Assembly: GCF_014652795.1 (NCBI RefSeq)
Contig: NZ_BMZM01000004.1
Coordinates: 186,001 to 250,000 of the forward strand
Length of the DNA stretch: 64,000 nt
Direction: 5' to 3'
Source: Kushneria pakistanensis
GTDB taxonomy: Bacteria > Pseudomonadota > Gammaproteobacteria > Pseudomonadales > Halomonadaceae
Shown here: piece by piece, positions 38,527 to 47,608 of the stretch
How the letters are laid out: each line of letters starts with the position of its first letter
Numbering within the stretch: position 1 is the first letter of the stretch
Position numbers and translations under genes: made by a program
The notes under the pieces: generated by a model
Database searches by the model: none
The model's input: only the letters and a program-made list of their open reading frames with translations
Told to the model about the DNA's origin: nothing

Positions 38527-39525
38527 GTGATTAATCGTCGTAAATTTTGCACGCTGACGGCCGGCACCCTTCTTTTAGGGCCAATGACATCTTCATGGGC
38601 AGCGCGATCCGACTCGCATGAATTACGGTTGAGTCATAACCTGACCACCGATCATTCCGTGCACAAGGCCATGGCCATGATGGGGGAGCGCCTTTCTGAA
38701 CTGACCAACGGGGCGGTGACGCTGCGTATTTACCCCGGCGCGCAGCTGGGCACACAGCGTGAATCCGTCGAGCTGGTACAGCGTGGCATTCTGGACATGG
38801 CCAAGACCAATGCCAGCGAGCTGGAAGCCTTTGACCCGGTCTTTTCGGTATTAAATGTTCCCTATCTGTTCACGAGCCGGGATCATTTCTACCAGGCGCT
38901 GACCGGCGAGATCGGTCGCGAACTCTTTCAGGCCTCGCGTAACCGGGGCTTTGAAGGAGTAACCTTTTATGATTCCGGGGCGCGCAGTTTTTACGCCACG
39001 CGTCCAATCCATACCCCTGATGATCTTTACAACATGAAGATCCGGGTCCAGCCCAGTGCCACCGCGATTGCCATGACGCAATTGCTGGGCGCGAGTCCGA
39101 CACCGCTGGATTTCGGCGATCTTTATACTGCACTGCAGCAGGGCGTCGTGGATGGCGCCGAGAACAATCCCACGGCACTGGTAACGGCCAATCATGGGGA
39201 AGTTTCCAAATTCTTTACCCTTGATGAGCACACGCGGGTGCCCGACATGCTTGTCATTTCATCAAAAGCGCTGGAGCGATTGTCGAGTGCACAGCGCGAG
39301 GCGCTCTATCAGGCGGCGCATGAATCAATGATGTTTCAAAAGGATGCCTGGGAAAGTGCCAGCGAGCAGGCAATCGCCACGGCCAAGGCTGACATGGGGG
39401 TTGAATTCATTCAGGTCGATCAGGCCTTGTTTGCCGACAGGACCCGGCCGCTTCGTAATGACATTGCCGCACAATCGGCGCAATCTAAAAAAATGATTCA
39501 AAAAATCGAGCGTCTGTCGGCATGA
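38527..39525 (+). CDS. TRAP transporter solute-binding protein (DctP type), system 2
   Basis: Periplasmic receptor of 332 residues. The N-terminus MINRRKFCTLTAG has a twin-arginine-like RRKF motif before a short hydrophobic stretch ending SSWAA, so export may be by Tat rather than Sec. The core includes MKIRVQPSATAIAM (conserved carboxylate-binding Arg) and QGVVDGAENN. It starts at GTG 38527 with AGGAG about ten bases upstream. It is separated from its own dctQM and oriented away from them; uronate dehydrogenase follows on the same strand. Likely a uronate receptor (inference). Confidence 0.9.
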   Translation: MINRRKFCTLTAGTLLLGPMTSSWAARSDSHELRLSHNLTTDHSVHKAMAMMGERLSELTNGAVTLRIYPGAQLGTQRESVELVQRGILDMAKTNASELEAFDPVFSVLNVPYLFTSRDHFYQALTGEIGRELFQASRNRGFEGVTFYDSGARSFYATRPIHTPDDLYNMKIRVQPSATAIAMTQLLGASPTPLDFGDLYTALQQGVVDGAENNPTALVTANHGEVSKFFTLDEHTRVPDMLVISSKALERLSSAQREALYQAAHESMMFQKDAWESASEQAIATAKADMGVEFIQVDQALFADRTRPLRNDIAAQSAQSKKMIQKIERLSA

Positions 39526-39549
39526 ATCATGCGGTGTCCAGCCCCGAAG

Positions 39550-39579
39550 GTTGATATCTCAAAAAGTTGATATCTCAAA
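39550..39579 (+). repeat. Tandem repeat in front of udh
   Basis: GTTGATATCTCAAA occurs twice in a row, at 39550-39563 and 39566-39579, with a period of 16 bases. The second copy runs into the AAAGGAG ribosome binding site of udh. Confidence 0.9.
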
Positions 39580-39589
39580 GGAGAATGTC

Positions 39590-40387
39590 GTGCTCAATCG
39601 TCTGTTGGTGACCGGCGCTGCCGGTGGGCTGGGTCAGGCCCTTCGCCCGTATCTGTCGCGTCTGGCTCGCCATGTGCGGCTGTCCGATATCGTGGCGCTG
39701 GAAGGAGCGCAGGATCACGAGGAGATCGTGCGCTGTGATCTGGCCGATGCCGACAGTGTCAGCGCGCTGGTGCGCGACTGTGACGGCATCGTTCATCTGG
39801 GCGGTATCTCGGTAGAAAGCCCCTGGCAGAGCATCCTGCAGGCCAATATCATTGGTACCTATAACCTGTATGAAGCGGCCAGACACTATGGTCGCCCGCG
39901 GGTCGTCTTTGCCAGCTCCAACCACACCATCGGTTATTACCCGCGTACGACGCACATCGATACTGACTCACCCCGTCGGCCCGATTCCCTTTACGGGGTC
40001 TCCAAATGCTTTGGAGAGGATCTCGCCAGCCTCTACTACCACAAGTTCAATATCGAAACCCTCAACGTGCGAATTGGCTCGTGCTTCCCCAAACCGGCCG
40101 ACACCCGAATGATGGCCACCTGGATGAGCGTGGAAGATTTCGTGGCACTGCTGGAGCGGGCGTTCGTGGCACCGAAGCTGGGCTGTACGGTGATCTACGG
40201 CGTCTCGAACAACAGCGAACGCTGGTGGGACAACCGCAAGTCCTCGTTTCTGGGCTGGGTGCCCAGGGACAGTTCCGAACCCTGGCGTGCCGAAACCGAA
40301 GCCGCGGCAGGGGAGATTGACCCGGATGATCCGGCCGTCGTCTACCAGGGGGGCAAGTTTGCCAGTACCGGCCATCCCGACGATTGA
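39590..40387 (+). CDS. udh: Uronate dehydrogenase (NAD-dependent)
   Basis: Oxidises D-galacturonate or D-glucuronate at C1 to the aldarolactone, the first step of oxidative uronate breakdown. The 265 residues form a short-chain dehydrogenase/epimerase-like fold: NAD motif VTGAAGGLGQAL, the block ASSNHTIGYYPR, and the catalytic Tyr-x3-Lys in SLYGVSKCFGEDLA. Blocks such as LNVRIGSCFPKP and CTVIYGVSNNSERWWDN are specific to the bacterial Udh group. GTG 39590, six bases after AAAGGAGA, is preferred to the upstream in-frame ATG at 39551. It probably shares the dctP transcript. No aldarolactonase gene is adjacent. Confidence 0.93.
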   Translation: MLNRLLVTGAAGGLGQALRPYLSRLARHVRLSDIVALEGAQDHEEIVRCDLADADSVSALVRDCDGIVHLGGISVESPWQSILQANIIGTYNLYEAARHYGRPRVVFASSNHTIGYYPRTTHIDTDSPRRPDSLYGVSKCFGEDLASLYYHKFNIETLNVRIGSCFPKPADTRMMATWMSVEDFVALLERAFVAPKLGCTVIYGVSNNSERWWDNRKSSFLGWVPRDSSEPWRAETEAAAGEIDPDDPAVVYQGGKFASTGHPDD

Positions 40388-40415
40388 AAGCACGCCCACC
40401 CAATAGTATCTGACA

Positions 40416-40447
40416 CCGTCGGCGCCTCAAAAGGGCGTCGGCGGTTT
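40416..40447 (+). terminator. Possible weak terminator after udh
   Basis: Eleven-pair stem with two G-T pairs (40416-40426 and 40434-40444), loop TCAAAAG, followed by only three T. The rest of the 360-base gap to the next gene holds operator site C. Confidence 0.55.
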
Positions 40448-40591
40448 GCGTCTGGCCTGAGCCATTGGGCAGGCTTTTCCCCGTCAGCCTTTTGTCCTGC
40501 TGCCTGATGCGCGGCGACAGGACGCCAGAGACTTCCTCTCACGGGGCATGTGTCCAAAGTTCAATGTACCAAGGTCGCGTAGTCGTAAATG

Positions 40592-40605
40592 TATGATGTA
40601 TGACA
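40592..40605 (+). promoter_or_regulatory. Operator site C, upstream of glucarate dehydratase
   Basis: TATGATGTATGACA, 143 bases before the gudD ATG at 40748. AAAGTTCAATG occurs exactly 36 bases upstream (40556-40566), the same arrangement as at site A. Confidence 0.75.
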
Positions 40606-40747
40606 CCTTCGCAGTTCCATCCGTTGATTGACGCCGCCTGAAACCGACACTGCATCGACGTATTGCCAGACACGCAGCACCGGGTAAATCGCAGCATGCA
40701 GTGACGGGCTGACATTCAGCGAGACCTCCATTCATCAAGGGACTGCC

Positions 40748-42091
40748 ATGGCGCAACATACCGATACACCAACCATTGTGGCCATGCGGGTCATCCCCGT
40801 GGCCGGGCGCGACAGCATGCTGCTCAACGTGGGTGGCGCGCATTCCCCCTTCTTCACGCGCAACATTCTGATTCTGGAAGACAGCGCCGGGCGAGTGGGC
40901 GTGGGGGAAGCCCCCGGCGGCGAGACCATCCAGCGCTCGCTGGAACAGGCCCGCCAGGTCGTGGAAGGCCAGTCACTGGGCAGATTGCGCTCGATGGTGT
41001 CAAGGCTTTCGGCCAGCGGTCAGCGCGCGGACTTCAACGATTTCGGCAAGGGTGCCTGGACCTTTGAGCTGCGCGTCAATGCCGTGGCCGCGCTGGAGGC
41101 CGCGCTGCTGGATCTGATGGGCCAGCATCTGGGCGTGCCGGTGGCCGAGCTTCTGGGCGAGGGCAAGCGACGCGACAGTGTCGAGGTGCTGGGGTATCTC
41201 TTTTTCATCGGCGACGGTGAGAAAACGCCGCTGGGCTATCGTCAGTCAACGCCGCATCAGACGCACGACTGGTATCGCCAGCGTGACATGGCCGCCATGA
41301 CGCCCGAGCGTATCGTGGAACTCGCCGGCGCGGCGCAGGATCGCTACGGCTTTCGCGATTTCAAGCTCAAGGGCGGCGTGCTGGCCGGCGAGCGCGAAAT
41401 AGAGGCCGTGACGGCACTGTCAAAAGCCTTTCCCGAAGCGCGCACCACCATCGACCCCAACGGCGCCTGGTCCCTGCCGGAGGCGATCAGCCTGTGCAAG
41501 GACCTTCACGGCGTGCTTGCCTACGCCGAAGACCCCTGCGGCGCGGAAGAGGGCTTCTCGGGTCGCGAGATTCTCGCAGAGTTTCGTCATGCCACCGGTC
41601 TGCCGGTGGCCACCAACATGGTGGCCACCAACTGGCGTGAAATGGCCCACGCCCTGATGCTGCGCTCGGTCGATATCCCGCTGGCCGATCCTCATTTCTG
41701 GACGCTTTCCGGCGCCGTGCGGGTGTCACAGCTGTGTGCCGACCATGGCATGACCTGGGGCTCGCACTCCAACAACCATTTCGATATTTCGCTGGCCATG
41801 TTCGCCCAGGTCGGCGCTGCCGCCGTGGGGAACATGACCGCACTGGATACCCACTGGATCTGGCAGGAGGGCGATGCGCGTCTGACCCGCGAGTCTCCCG
41901 AAATCATTGATGGGCGTGTCGCGGTCACCGATGCGCCCGGCCTTGGCATCGAGCCCGACATGGAGGCCATCGAGAAGGCGAACGCGCTGTATCGCACCCT
42001 GCCGGCCGGTGCGCGAAACGATGCCACTGCCATGCAGTATCTGATTGATGGCTGGACGTTTGATCCCAAGCGCCCGGCGCTGGTGCGTTGA
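40748..42091 (+). CDS. gudD: Glucarate dehydratase
   Basis: Enolase-superfamily dehydratase converting D-glucarate to 5-dehydro-4-deoxyglucarate. It has 447 residues against 446 in E. coli GudD and aligns throughout. Active-site blocks are present: FKLKGGV (base Lys), TIDPNGAW and [16 protein letters not shown] (metal ligands), ATNMVATNW and [14 protein letters not shown] (base His). In the ATNM block the E. coli protein has Asp where this one has Asn (ATN instead of ATD). First gene of an operon with TTT transporter 1 and a DlgD-type reductase. Confidence 0.95.
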   Translation: MAQHTDTPTIVAMRVIPVAGRDSMLLNVGGAHSPFFTRNILILEDSAGRVGVGEAPGGETIQRSLEQARQVVEGQSLGRLRSMVSRLSASGQRADFNDFGKGAWTFELRVNAVAALEAALLDLMGQHLGVPVAELLGEGKRRDSVEVLGYLFFIGDGEKTPLGYRQSTPHQTHDWYRQRDMAAMTPERIVELAGAAQDRYGFRDFKLKGGVLAGEREIEAVTALSKAFPEARTTIDPNGAWSLPEAISLCKDLHGVLAYAEDPCGAEEGFSGREILAEFRHATGLPVATNMVATNWREMAHALMLRSVDIPLADPHFWTLSGAVRVSQLCADHGMTWGSHSNNHFDISLAMFAQVGAAAVGNMTALDTHWIWQEGDARLTRESPEIIDGRVAVTDAPGLGIEPDMEAIEKANALYRTLPAGARNDATAMQYLIDGWTFDPKRPALVR

Positions 42092-42128
42092 TCCTGGCTG
42101 CAGGGCCACATGACGACTGGAGAACAAC

Positions 42129-43076
42129 ATGAAAAAACTACTGGGCACACTGGGTCTTGCGACCACGCTGATGTTTGGCGGCCAGGCCGCACTGGCGGCG
42201 GAGTATCCCACCAAAAGCGTTGACATGATCGTGCCGTTTTCCGCCGGTGGCGGTAACGACACCTTCGTGCGCGCCATGCAGCCCATGCTGGAAAAGCGGC
42301 TGGGGCAGAGTCTGGTGATTCGCAATATTGCCGGTGGTGGCGGGGCGGTCGGCATGTCGCGTGCCGTGGCATCAAGACCCGATGGCTATACCCTGCTGGC
42401 GGCCAGCAACGCCATGCTGACGCTTGAAGCCATGGGCAACGTCGCCTTTACGCATAACGATTTTGACTTCATCGCCAAGGTGGTCGAAGAGCCCTATGTC
42501 ATTGCTGCACGCGGCGACGGCCCCTATCAGGATCTGGATGCCCTGCTGGAAGCTGCCCGCGCGGGCAAGGCCATCAAGGTCGGTGTATCGGGTGTCGGAT
42601 CATCGGCGCATATCGCGGCGGTAGCGATGGCCAATACCACCGGGGTCAAGTTCAACATCATTCCTTACCCCGGCGGGGCAGAAACCATCTCTGCCGCCAT
42701 GGGCGGTCACATTGACGCCGTTGTGCTGGGCGGTTCGGAGCTGCGTTCCGTGCTGCAGTCCGAGCGCTTGAAGGCGCTGGCCATGACCTATGACGAGCGC
42801 AGTGATTCCTTGCCCGGCGTACCGACCTTCAAGGAAGAGGGCCATGATCTCTCCCTGACGGTATGGCGTGCCATTGCAGCGCCGAAAGGACTGCCGGAAG
42901 ACGTCAAGCAGACCTGGGTTGCTGCCATCAAGGACATTCTCGACAGCGGCGAATATGACCAGACCGCGGCCAATCTGGGGACCGATGTGGCGCCCCTGTA
43001 TGGCGAGGCGCTGGATGAGTTTATCGAAAACTCGGCCGTCACCATGAACGAGGCGGCCGGCGAGCTGGCCCGATAA
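42129..43076 (+). CDS. TTT transporter periplasmic receptor (TctC family), system 1
   Basis: Secreted receptor of 315 residues with a Sec signal (MKKLLGTLGLATTLMFGGQA, cleavage about ALAA). TctC signatures: YPTKSVDMIVPFSAGGGNDT near the start, GGGGAVGMSRAVASRPDGYT, and the WRAIAAPKGLPEDV block in the second lobe. It sits between glucarate dehydratase and the two TTT membrane subunits, so aldarates are the likely ligand (inference). A hairpin follows at 43100-43125. Confidence 0.92.
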   Translation: MKKLLGTLGLATTLMFGGQAALAAEYPTKSVDMIVPFSAGGGNDTFVRAMQPMLEKRLGQSLVIRNIAGGGGAVGMSRAVASRPDGYTLLAASNAMLTLEAMGNVAFTHNDFDFIAKVVEEPYVIAARGDGPYQDLDALLEAARAGKAIKVGVSGVGSSAHIAAVAMANTTGVKFNIIPYPGGAETISAAMGGHIDAVVLGGSELRSVLQSERLKALAMTYDERSDSLPGVPTFKEEGHDLSLTVWRAIAAPKGLPEDVKQTWVAAIKDILDSGEYDQTAANLGTDVAPLYGEALDEFIENSAVTMNEAAGELAR

Positions 43077-43099
43077 CGTTCGACATCCCTGTCGCTCAA

Positions 43100-43125
43100 C
43101 GCCGGCGCTGCCAGCAGCGTCGGCG
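43100..43125 (+). other. Intercistronic hairpin between tctC and tctB, system 1
   Basis: Eleven-pair stem with one G-T pair (43100-43110 and 43115-43125) and a four-base loop. A short GTTCTT follows. It could attenuate transcription into the membrane subunits or protect the receptor mRNA, giving more receptor than permease. Confidence 0.55.
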
Positions 43126-43148
43126 GTTCTTGTGGAGACGGTATTACA

Positions 43149-43736
43149 ATGGCACAGGATATTGGCAAGCCAGTCTTTGACCTGATACTGCTGGTGGCGT
43201 CAGCCACCGGCTTTGTCATGGCCTCCCAGCTGCCCGACGTGGTGGTATTGGGTGATCTTTCCCCGGCCTTTTTTCCCCAGCTGATTTCGGCACTGGTCTT
43301 TATCTGCGCCGTGCCCTGTCTCATCCGTGATACGCGCCAATGGCTGGCAGCGCGTCACACCAGCGCATCAACTACCGCGCCACTGTCCACGGATACATCG
43401 GCCTCGCCATCCGCACCTCAAAAGGCGTCATCCGCACCTCAAGAGGCCCCGGCCACGCCATCACGCGGGCGTCGCAATACTCTTCAGTGGCTGTTTGTAG
43501 TGGCGGTATCACTGGCCTACATCGTGATGTTTGAACCGCTGGGCTATGTCATCAGCACCACGCTTTTCTGCCTTGCCTGCGTGATCGGGCTGTGGTGTAT
43601 CGGTGGCAGTCACAAGGGCATGACGGGTGCTGCAATGCTCAAAAACATTGCCGGTTATGCGGTGTATGCCCTGGTGCTGGCCATGGCGATTTACATCGTT
43701 TTCACCCGCGTGTTTCAGATTCCCCTACCCAATTGA
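43149..43736 (+). CDS. TTT transporter small membrane subunit (TctB family), system 1
   Basis: Four-helix subunit of 195 residues. After the second helix comes a low-complexity hydrophilic loop rich in Ala, Ser, Pro and Thr (about 65-100), longer than in the paralogues at 52073 and 58208. The block FEPLGYVISTTLFCLACV is typical. It is preceded by a GGAGAC-like site and lies 49 bases before tctA. Confidence 0.88.
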   Translation: MAQDIGKPVFDLILLVASATGFVMASQLPDVVVLGDLSPAFFPQLISALVFICAVPCLIRDTRQWLAARHTSASTTAPLSTDTSASPSAPQKASSAPQEAPATPSRGRRNTLQWLFVVAVSLAYIVMFEPLGYVISTTLFCLACVIGLWCIGGSHKGMTGAAMLKNIAGYAVYALVLAMAIYIVFTRVFQIPLPN

Positions 43737-43785
43737 GCCGGAGTCGCAAGGCCCGGATGCCTGATAACAGGGCAAGGAGTGCAGG

Positions 43786-45294
43786 ATGATTTCCGGATAT
43801 CTGGAAGGGCTGGGCATGGTGCTGCAGCTTGGTACGCTGCTGGCCATTGCCGGCGGCACATTTCTGGGCATTCTCATGGGAGCACTGCCGGGGCTGACAT
43901 CGGCCATGGCCGTGGCACTGCTGCTGCCGGTGACCTTTGGCATGCCGCCCGTCATGGGAATCGGCATGATGCTGGGCGCGCTGTGTGGTGCCGGCGCCAG
44001 CGGCTCGATTCCGGCCATTTTGCTCAATATTCCGGGCACGCCGTCATCGGTGGCGACCACCTTTGATGGCTATCCCATGGCGCAGAAGGGTGAAGCCGGG
44101 CGTGCGCTGGGGCTGGCCATTGTTGCCTCGTTTGTCGGCGGGGTGGCCAGCATGATCATTCTGAGCCTGCTGGCACCGCCCATTGCCGATTTTGCCCTGC
44201 GCTTTGGTGCTGCCGAGTACTTTTCGCTGAGCATCTTTGGCCTGGTCATCATCGCCTCGGTGGCCGGCAAGTCACTGCTCAAGGGCATGATCGCCGGGCT
44301 GCTGGGCTTTTTTGCCGCCACGGTCGGTACCGACCCGATCACAGGCGTTGGTCGATTTACCTTCAATGAGCTCTCGCTGCTGACCGGCATCAATCTGCTG
44401 CCGGCCCTGATCGGTCTTTTTGCGGTCTCTCAGGTGTTAAAGGATGCCTTTGAATATGACCCGAATGAGCGCCTTCAGGCCAGCACGCATCGTATCGAAG
44501 GCGCACGTCCGCGCTTTGTGGAAACGTTGCAGAACTGGCGGGCACTGCTGGCAGGCATTTTGTCGGGGTCCGTGGTCGGGCCGGTACCCGGGGCGGGCGG
44601 CAGCATCGCCTCGCTGGTGGCCTATGACCAGACCCGGCGGTTTTCAAAACATCCTGAAAAATTCGGTACCGGACACGGTGCCGGCATTGTCTCGGTGGAA
44701 AGCGCCAATAACGCGCTGCTGGGTGGTGCATTGATCCCCACCCTGGCACTGGGGATCCCCGGCGAGGCGGCCACGGCCGTGCTGCTGGGCGGGCTTTTGA
44801 TCCAGGGGATTACGCCGGGGCCGATGCTGTTCGCGGATCAAGGCGGCACGATCTACGGCATTTTCCTGGCCTATCTGGTCGCCAACGTGTTCATGCTGTT
44901 GATCATGTGTCTGGGCATCAAGCTGTTCATTCGCGTCCTGATGGTGCCGCGCAAGCAGCTTTTGTCCGCCATCCTGGTGTTCTGCTTTATCGGGGTGTAT
45001 GGCGTTGACGGCGATGTCTTCAATCTCTATCTGATGCTGGGATTCGGCATTCTGGGTTACTTCCTCAATCGCTACGACTTTGGCACGGCGCCGGTCATTC
45101 TGGGATTGATACTGGGCCCGATTGCCGAATCCAATCTACGCCGCGGGCTTCAGACCTTTGAAGGCGACTGGACGCCATTTTTTACCCGGCCCATCAGTCT
45201 GGCCTTTCTGGTCGTGGCGCTGGGCCTGCTGGTGCTGACGCTCTGGCAGAACTACCGCGCCAATCGTTCTGCGCCGCCCGGGGGCGCTACCTGA
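43786..45294 (+). CDS. TTT transporter large permease (TctA family), system 1
   Basis: Cation-coupled permease of 502 residues with about twelve hydrophobic segments. Its hallmark blocks are GALPGLTSAMAVALLLPVTF and AILLNIPGTPSSVATTFDG in the first half, and GPVPGAGGSIASLVAYDQT and PTLALGIPGEAATAVLLGG in the second. The ending FNRY-type block (FLNRYDFGTAPVILGLILGP) is conserved in all three TctA proteins here. It completes system 1. Confidence 0.94.
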   Translation: MISGYLEGLGMVLQLGTLLAIAGGTFLGILMGALPGLTSAMAVALLLPVTFGMPPVMGIGMMLGALCGAGASGSIPAILLNIPGTPSSVATTFDGYPMAQKGEAGRALGLAIVASFVGGVASMIILSLLAPPIADFALRFGAAEYFSLSIFGLVIIASVAGKSLLKGMIAGLLGFFAATVGTDPITGVGRFTFNELSLLTGINLLPALIGLFAVSQVLKDAFEYDPNERLQASTHRIEGARPRFVETLQNWRALLAGILSGSVVGPVPGAGGSIASLVAYDQTRRFSKHPEKFGTGHGAGIVSVESANNALLGGALIPTLALGIPGEAATAVLLGGLLIQGITPGPMLFADQGGTIYGIFLAYLVANVFMLLIMCLGIKLFIRVLMVPRKQLLSAILVFCFIGVYGVDGDVFNLYLMLGFGILGYFLNRYDFGTAPVILGLILGPIAESNLRRGLQTFEGDWTPFFTRPISLAFLVVALGLLVLTLWQNYRANRSAPPGGAT

Positions 45295-45309
45295 CCGCTG
45301 GAGTCCACC

Positions 45310-46329
45310 ATGACACGCGTTACCTTCGAGCAGTTGTTTAGCGTGATCGAGCGCGCCCTGCGGTGCGCCGGGCTGACGCCGGATGACGCGGCGTTATGCG
45401 CCCGCATCCATGCCGAGAGTACCCGCGACGGGGTGAATTCCCACGGCCTTGATCGCATTCCCAGGCTGGTGGACTACCTTGCACGCGGCTGGGTCGATCC
45501 TCAGGGGCTGCTCGAGCCGGTTCAGGCGCTGGGAGCGCTGGAAGTCTACGACGGGAACCAGGGGCTGGGCGTGCGTCATGCCCTGCAGGCAACCGAGCGG
45601 GCCATTGCCCTGGCCCGGGAGCACGGCATGGGGCTGGTGGCAGTGCGCAATACGACCCACTGGATGCGTGGTGGCACCTATGGCTGGCATGCCGTGGAAC
45701 AGGGCATGGCCGCCATCATGTGGACCAATACGGAATCCTGCATGCCGGCCTGGGGCGCAAGCAGCGAGAGCATCGGCAACAATCCGCTGGTCATGGCCGT
45801 ACCCGGCGGCCGGGCACCGCTGGTGCTGGATATGGCCATGTCACAGTTCTCCTACGGCCGGCTGGGCGTGTTGAAGGAACGCGGCGAGCAGCTGCCGGTA
45901 GCGGGCGGTTTTGATGAGCATGGGCAGCTCACCCGTGACCCCGGAGTCATTCAGGCGACGCGACGCATTCTGCCCACCGGCTACTGGAAAGGCTCAGGGC
46001 TGGCCATTCTGCTCGATGCCATGGCGGCGCTCCTGTCGCAGGGACGGGCAACGCATGAGATCGACGGGGTCGAGCGCGGCAGTGGCACCGGCAGCTCTCA
46101 GGTATTTCTGGTGTTTGATCCGCAGCAGCTGGGCGGCCTTGATGCCTGTCACGCCATGGTGGATGACATGACCGCGCATTTGTCACAGGCGACACCGGAT
46201 GAGTCTGGCCGCGCAGTACGATGGCCCGGCGCATCCACCTTTCATCGTCGCCACGACACTGCCGATATCGAGGTCAATCCCGACATCTGGGAGGCGGTGC
46301 AGCGGCTGGCGGGGCCGGGAGACGTTTGA
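45310..46329 (+). CDS. dlgD: DlgD-type 2,3-diketo-L-gulonate reductase (3-dehydro-L-gulonate 2-dehydrogenase)
   Basis: NAD(P)H oxidoreductase of the malate/L-sulfolactate (YlbC/YiaK) family, 339 residues. It aligns closely with E. coli YiaK (DlgD): VTFEQLFSVIERAL, NTTHWMRGGTYGWHA and the catalytic His (shared with E. coli NANHWMRGG), MAMSQFSYGRLGVL and RRILPTGYWKGSG. In E. coli it reduces 2,3-diketo-L-gulonate in ascorbate and rare pentose use. Its presence in a glucarate operon suggests a related C6 keto acid as substrate. Fifteen bases after tctA. Last gene of the operon. Confidence 0.87.
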   Translation: MTRVTFEQLFSVIERALRCAGLTPDDAALCARIHAESTRDGVNSHGLDRIPRLVDYLARGWVDPQGLLEPVQALGALEVYDGNQGLGVRHALQATERAIALAREHGMGLVAVRNTTHWMRGGTYGWHAVEQGMAAIMWTNTESCMPAWGASSESIGNNPLVMAVPGGRAPLVLDMAMSQFSYGRLGVLKERGEQLPVAGGFDEHGQLTRDPGVIQATRRILPTGYWKGSGLAILLDAMAALLSQGRATHEIDGVERGSGTGSSQVFLVFDPQQLGGLDACHAMVDDMTAHLSQATPDESGRAVRWPGASTFHRRHDTADIEVNPDIWEAVQRLAGPGDV

Positions 46330-46391
46330 AAAGAAGAGCGTCAGGGGAGGAGAGAAGGGCGCCGCCCGGTCAGGCAGCGCGCCGATCGGGG

Positions 46392-47345
46392 TTATTGGTT
46401 GCTGTCTTCGGCAACCTTGCGTGAGGCCGGAATCATGACCTCGGCCATGTCGGTCACGTAGGTATCAAGTTCTTCACCAAAAAGCGGGCTGACCTCCACT
46501 CCGGTGCTCTCGGCAAAGCGCTTGAACTCGGGTGCCTCGATCGCCTTTTTGACGGCCTCGACCCAAGCCTTTTCCACGTTCTCGTCAACGCCTGTGGGGG
46601 CGGCAATGCCGCGCCACTGGCTGACGGCCAGATCAAAGCCCTGCTCCTTCATGGTCATGACATCCGGCAGCAGTTCACTGCGCTGACCGCCGGTGGAGAG
46701 CACTGCCTGCAGGCGATTGCCACGAATCTGTGAAAGCACCTCGGAAGGATTGACCACCACGGCATCCACATGACGGCCCATCAGCGCCGAAATGGCCGGT
46801 GAGCCTCCATCAAAGGGGACAACCTGAACCGGAATGCCCAGCTGGCTGCCCAGCATGGAGGCTACCACATAGGTGGAAGAGCCCACGCCGGAGGTGCCGA
46901 CCTGCAGCGGCTTGCCGCTTTTTTTCAGATCGGCCACCAGCGCCCTGGCGTCCTGCCACTGGTCATTGTTGTTGCTGACCAGCAGATAGGGCTCCTCGGT
47001 AATGCGCGCCAGATAATCGAAGTCCTGATACTTGAAGCCGACGTTGCCCAGACCTTCCAGCGTAAAGTTCTGATTGTTGGCCAGCGTGAAGGTATAGCCA
47101 TCGGGTTTGGCGGTCACGGTACGGGTCAGCGCCAGCGCACCGCCGCCGGCACCCATGTTGCGCACCACGATGGTACGCCCCAGTGATGATTCAAGCCCCG
47201 GCTGGAGGGCGCGCATCAGCGTATCGGCCGCGCCGCCCGGTGAGGCCGGAATGATCATGTCGATATTTTTGGTCGGATAGTCTGCCGCCCAGGCGGCTGC
47301 CGGCATGGCAGTGGCCATGATCAGTACGGATAGTGTCTTTTTCAT
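46392..47345 (-). CDS. Orphan TTT periplasmic receptor (TctC family)
   Basis: Secreted receptor of 317 residues; signal peptide MKKTLSVLIMATAMPAAAWA. Family blocks YPTKNIDMIIPASPGGAADT and GGGALALTRTVTAKPDGYT are present. No tctA or tctB is adjacent; it faces the LacI-type regulator gene across a shared promoter region containing a LacI-type palindrome. It may feed one of the three permeases nearby. The frame runs back to 47408, but the signal peptide and a GAGAGG fix the start near 47345. Confidence 0.9.
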   Translation of the reverse strand: MKKTLSVLIMATAMPAAAWAADYPTKNIDMIIPASPGGAADTLMRALQPGLESSLGRTIVVRNMGAGGGALALTRTVTAKPDGYTFTLANNQNFTLEGLGNVGFKYQDFDYLARITEEPYLLVSNNNDQWQDARALVADLKKSGKPLQVGTSGVGSSTYVVASMLGSQLGIPVQVVPFDGGSPAISALMGRHVDAVVVNPSEVLSQIRGNRLQAVLSTGGQRSELLPDVMTMKEQGFDLAVSQWRGIAAPTGVDENVEKAWVEAVKKAIEAPEFKRFAESTGVEVSPLFGEELDTYVTDMAEVMIPASRKVAEDSNQ

Positions 47346-47447
47346 GCGTGGCAATTCCCTCTCGGGGTAAAGACATGACGACCGCCAGGCAGTGTCATCC
47401 TCGCCCACGGTTGTCTTCGGACAACAGGGGTTATCTTACGCAGGTTT

Positions 47448-47462
47448 TGTTAGCGCTATCAT
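47448..47462. promoter_or_regulatory. LacI-type operator between the orphan tctC and the LacI regulator
   Basis: TGTTAGCGCTATCAT, a near-palindrome with the CG centre typical of LacI-family operators. It lies 103 bases upstream of the tctC start and about 147 before the regulator start. The same sequence recurs in reverse orientation at 48819-48833. Confidence 0.75.
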
Positions 47463-47608
47463 TTCGACTATCGTTGCACGCACATATTCAGCACAGGAAA
47501 AGCGGGGCAGGGCCCGACAGGTGCTTTTAGAAGACAGTATTATCCGGGCTGATGCCTTGCCTGTGACATGATGTTCGCTGTATTCCCGATGTTTTGCTGG
47601 AGAGATGC

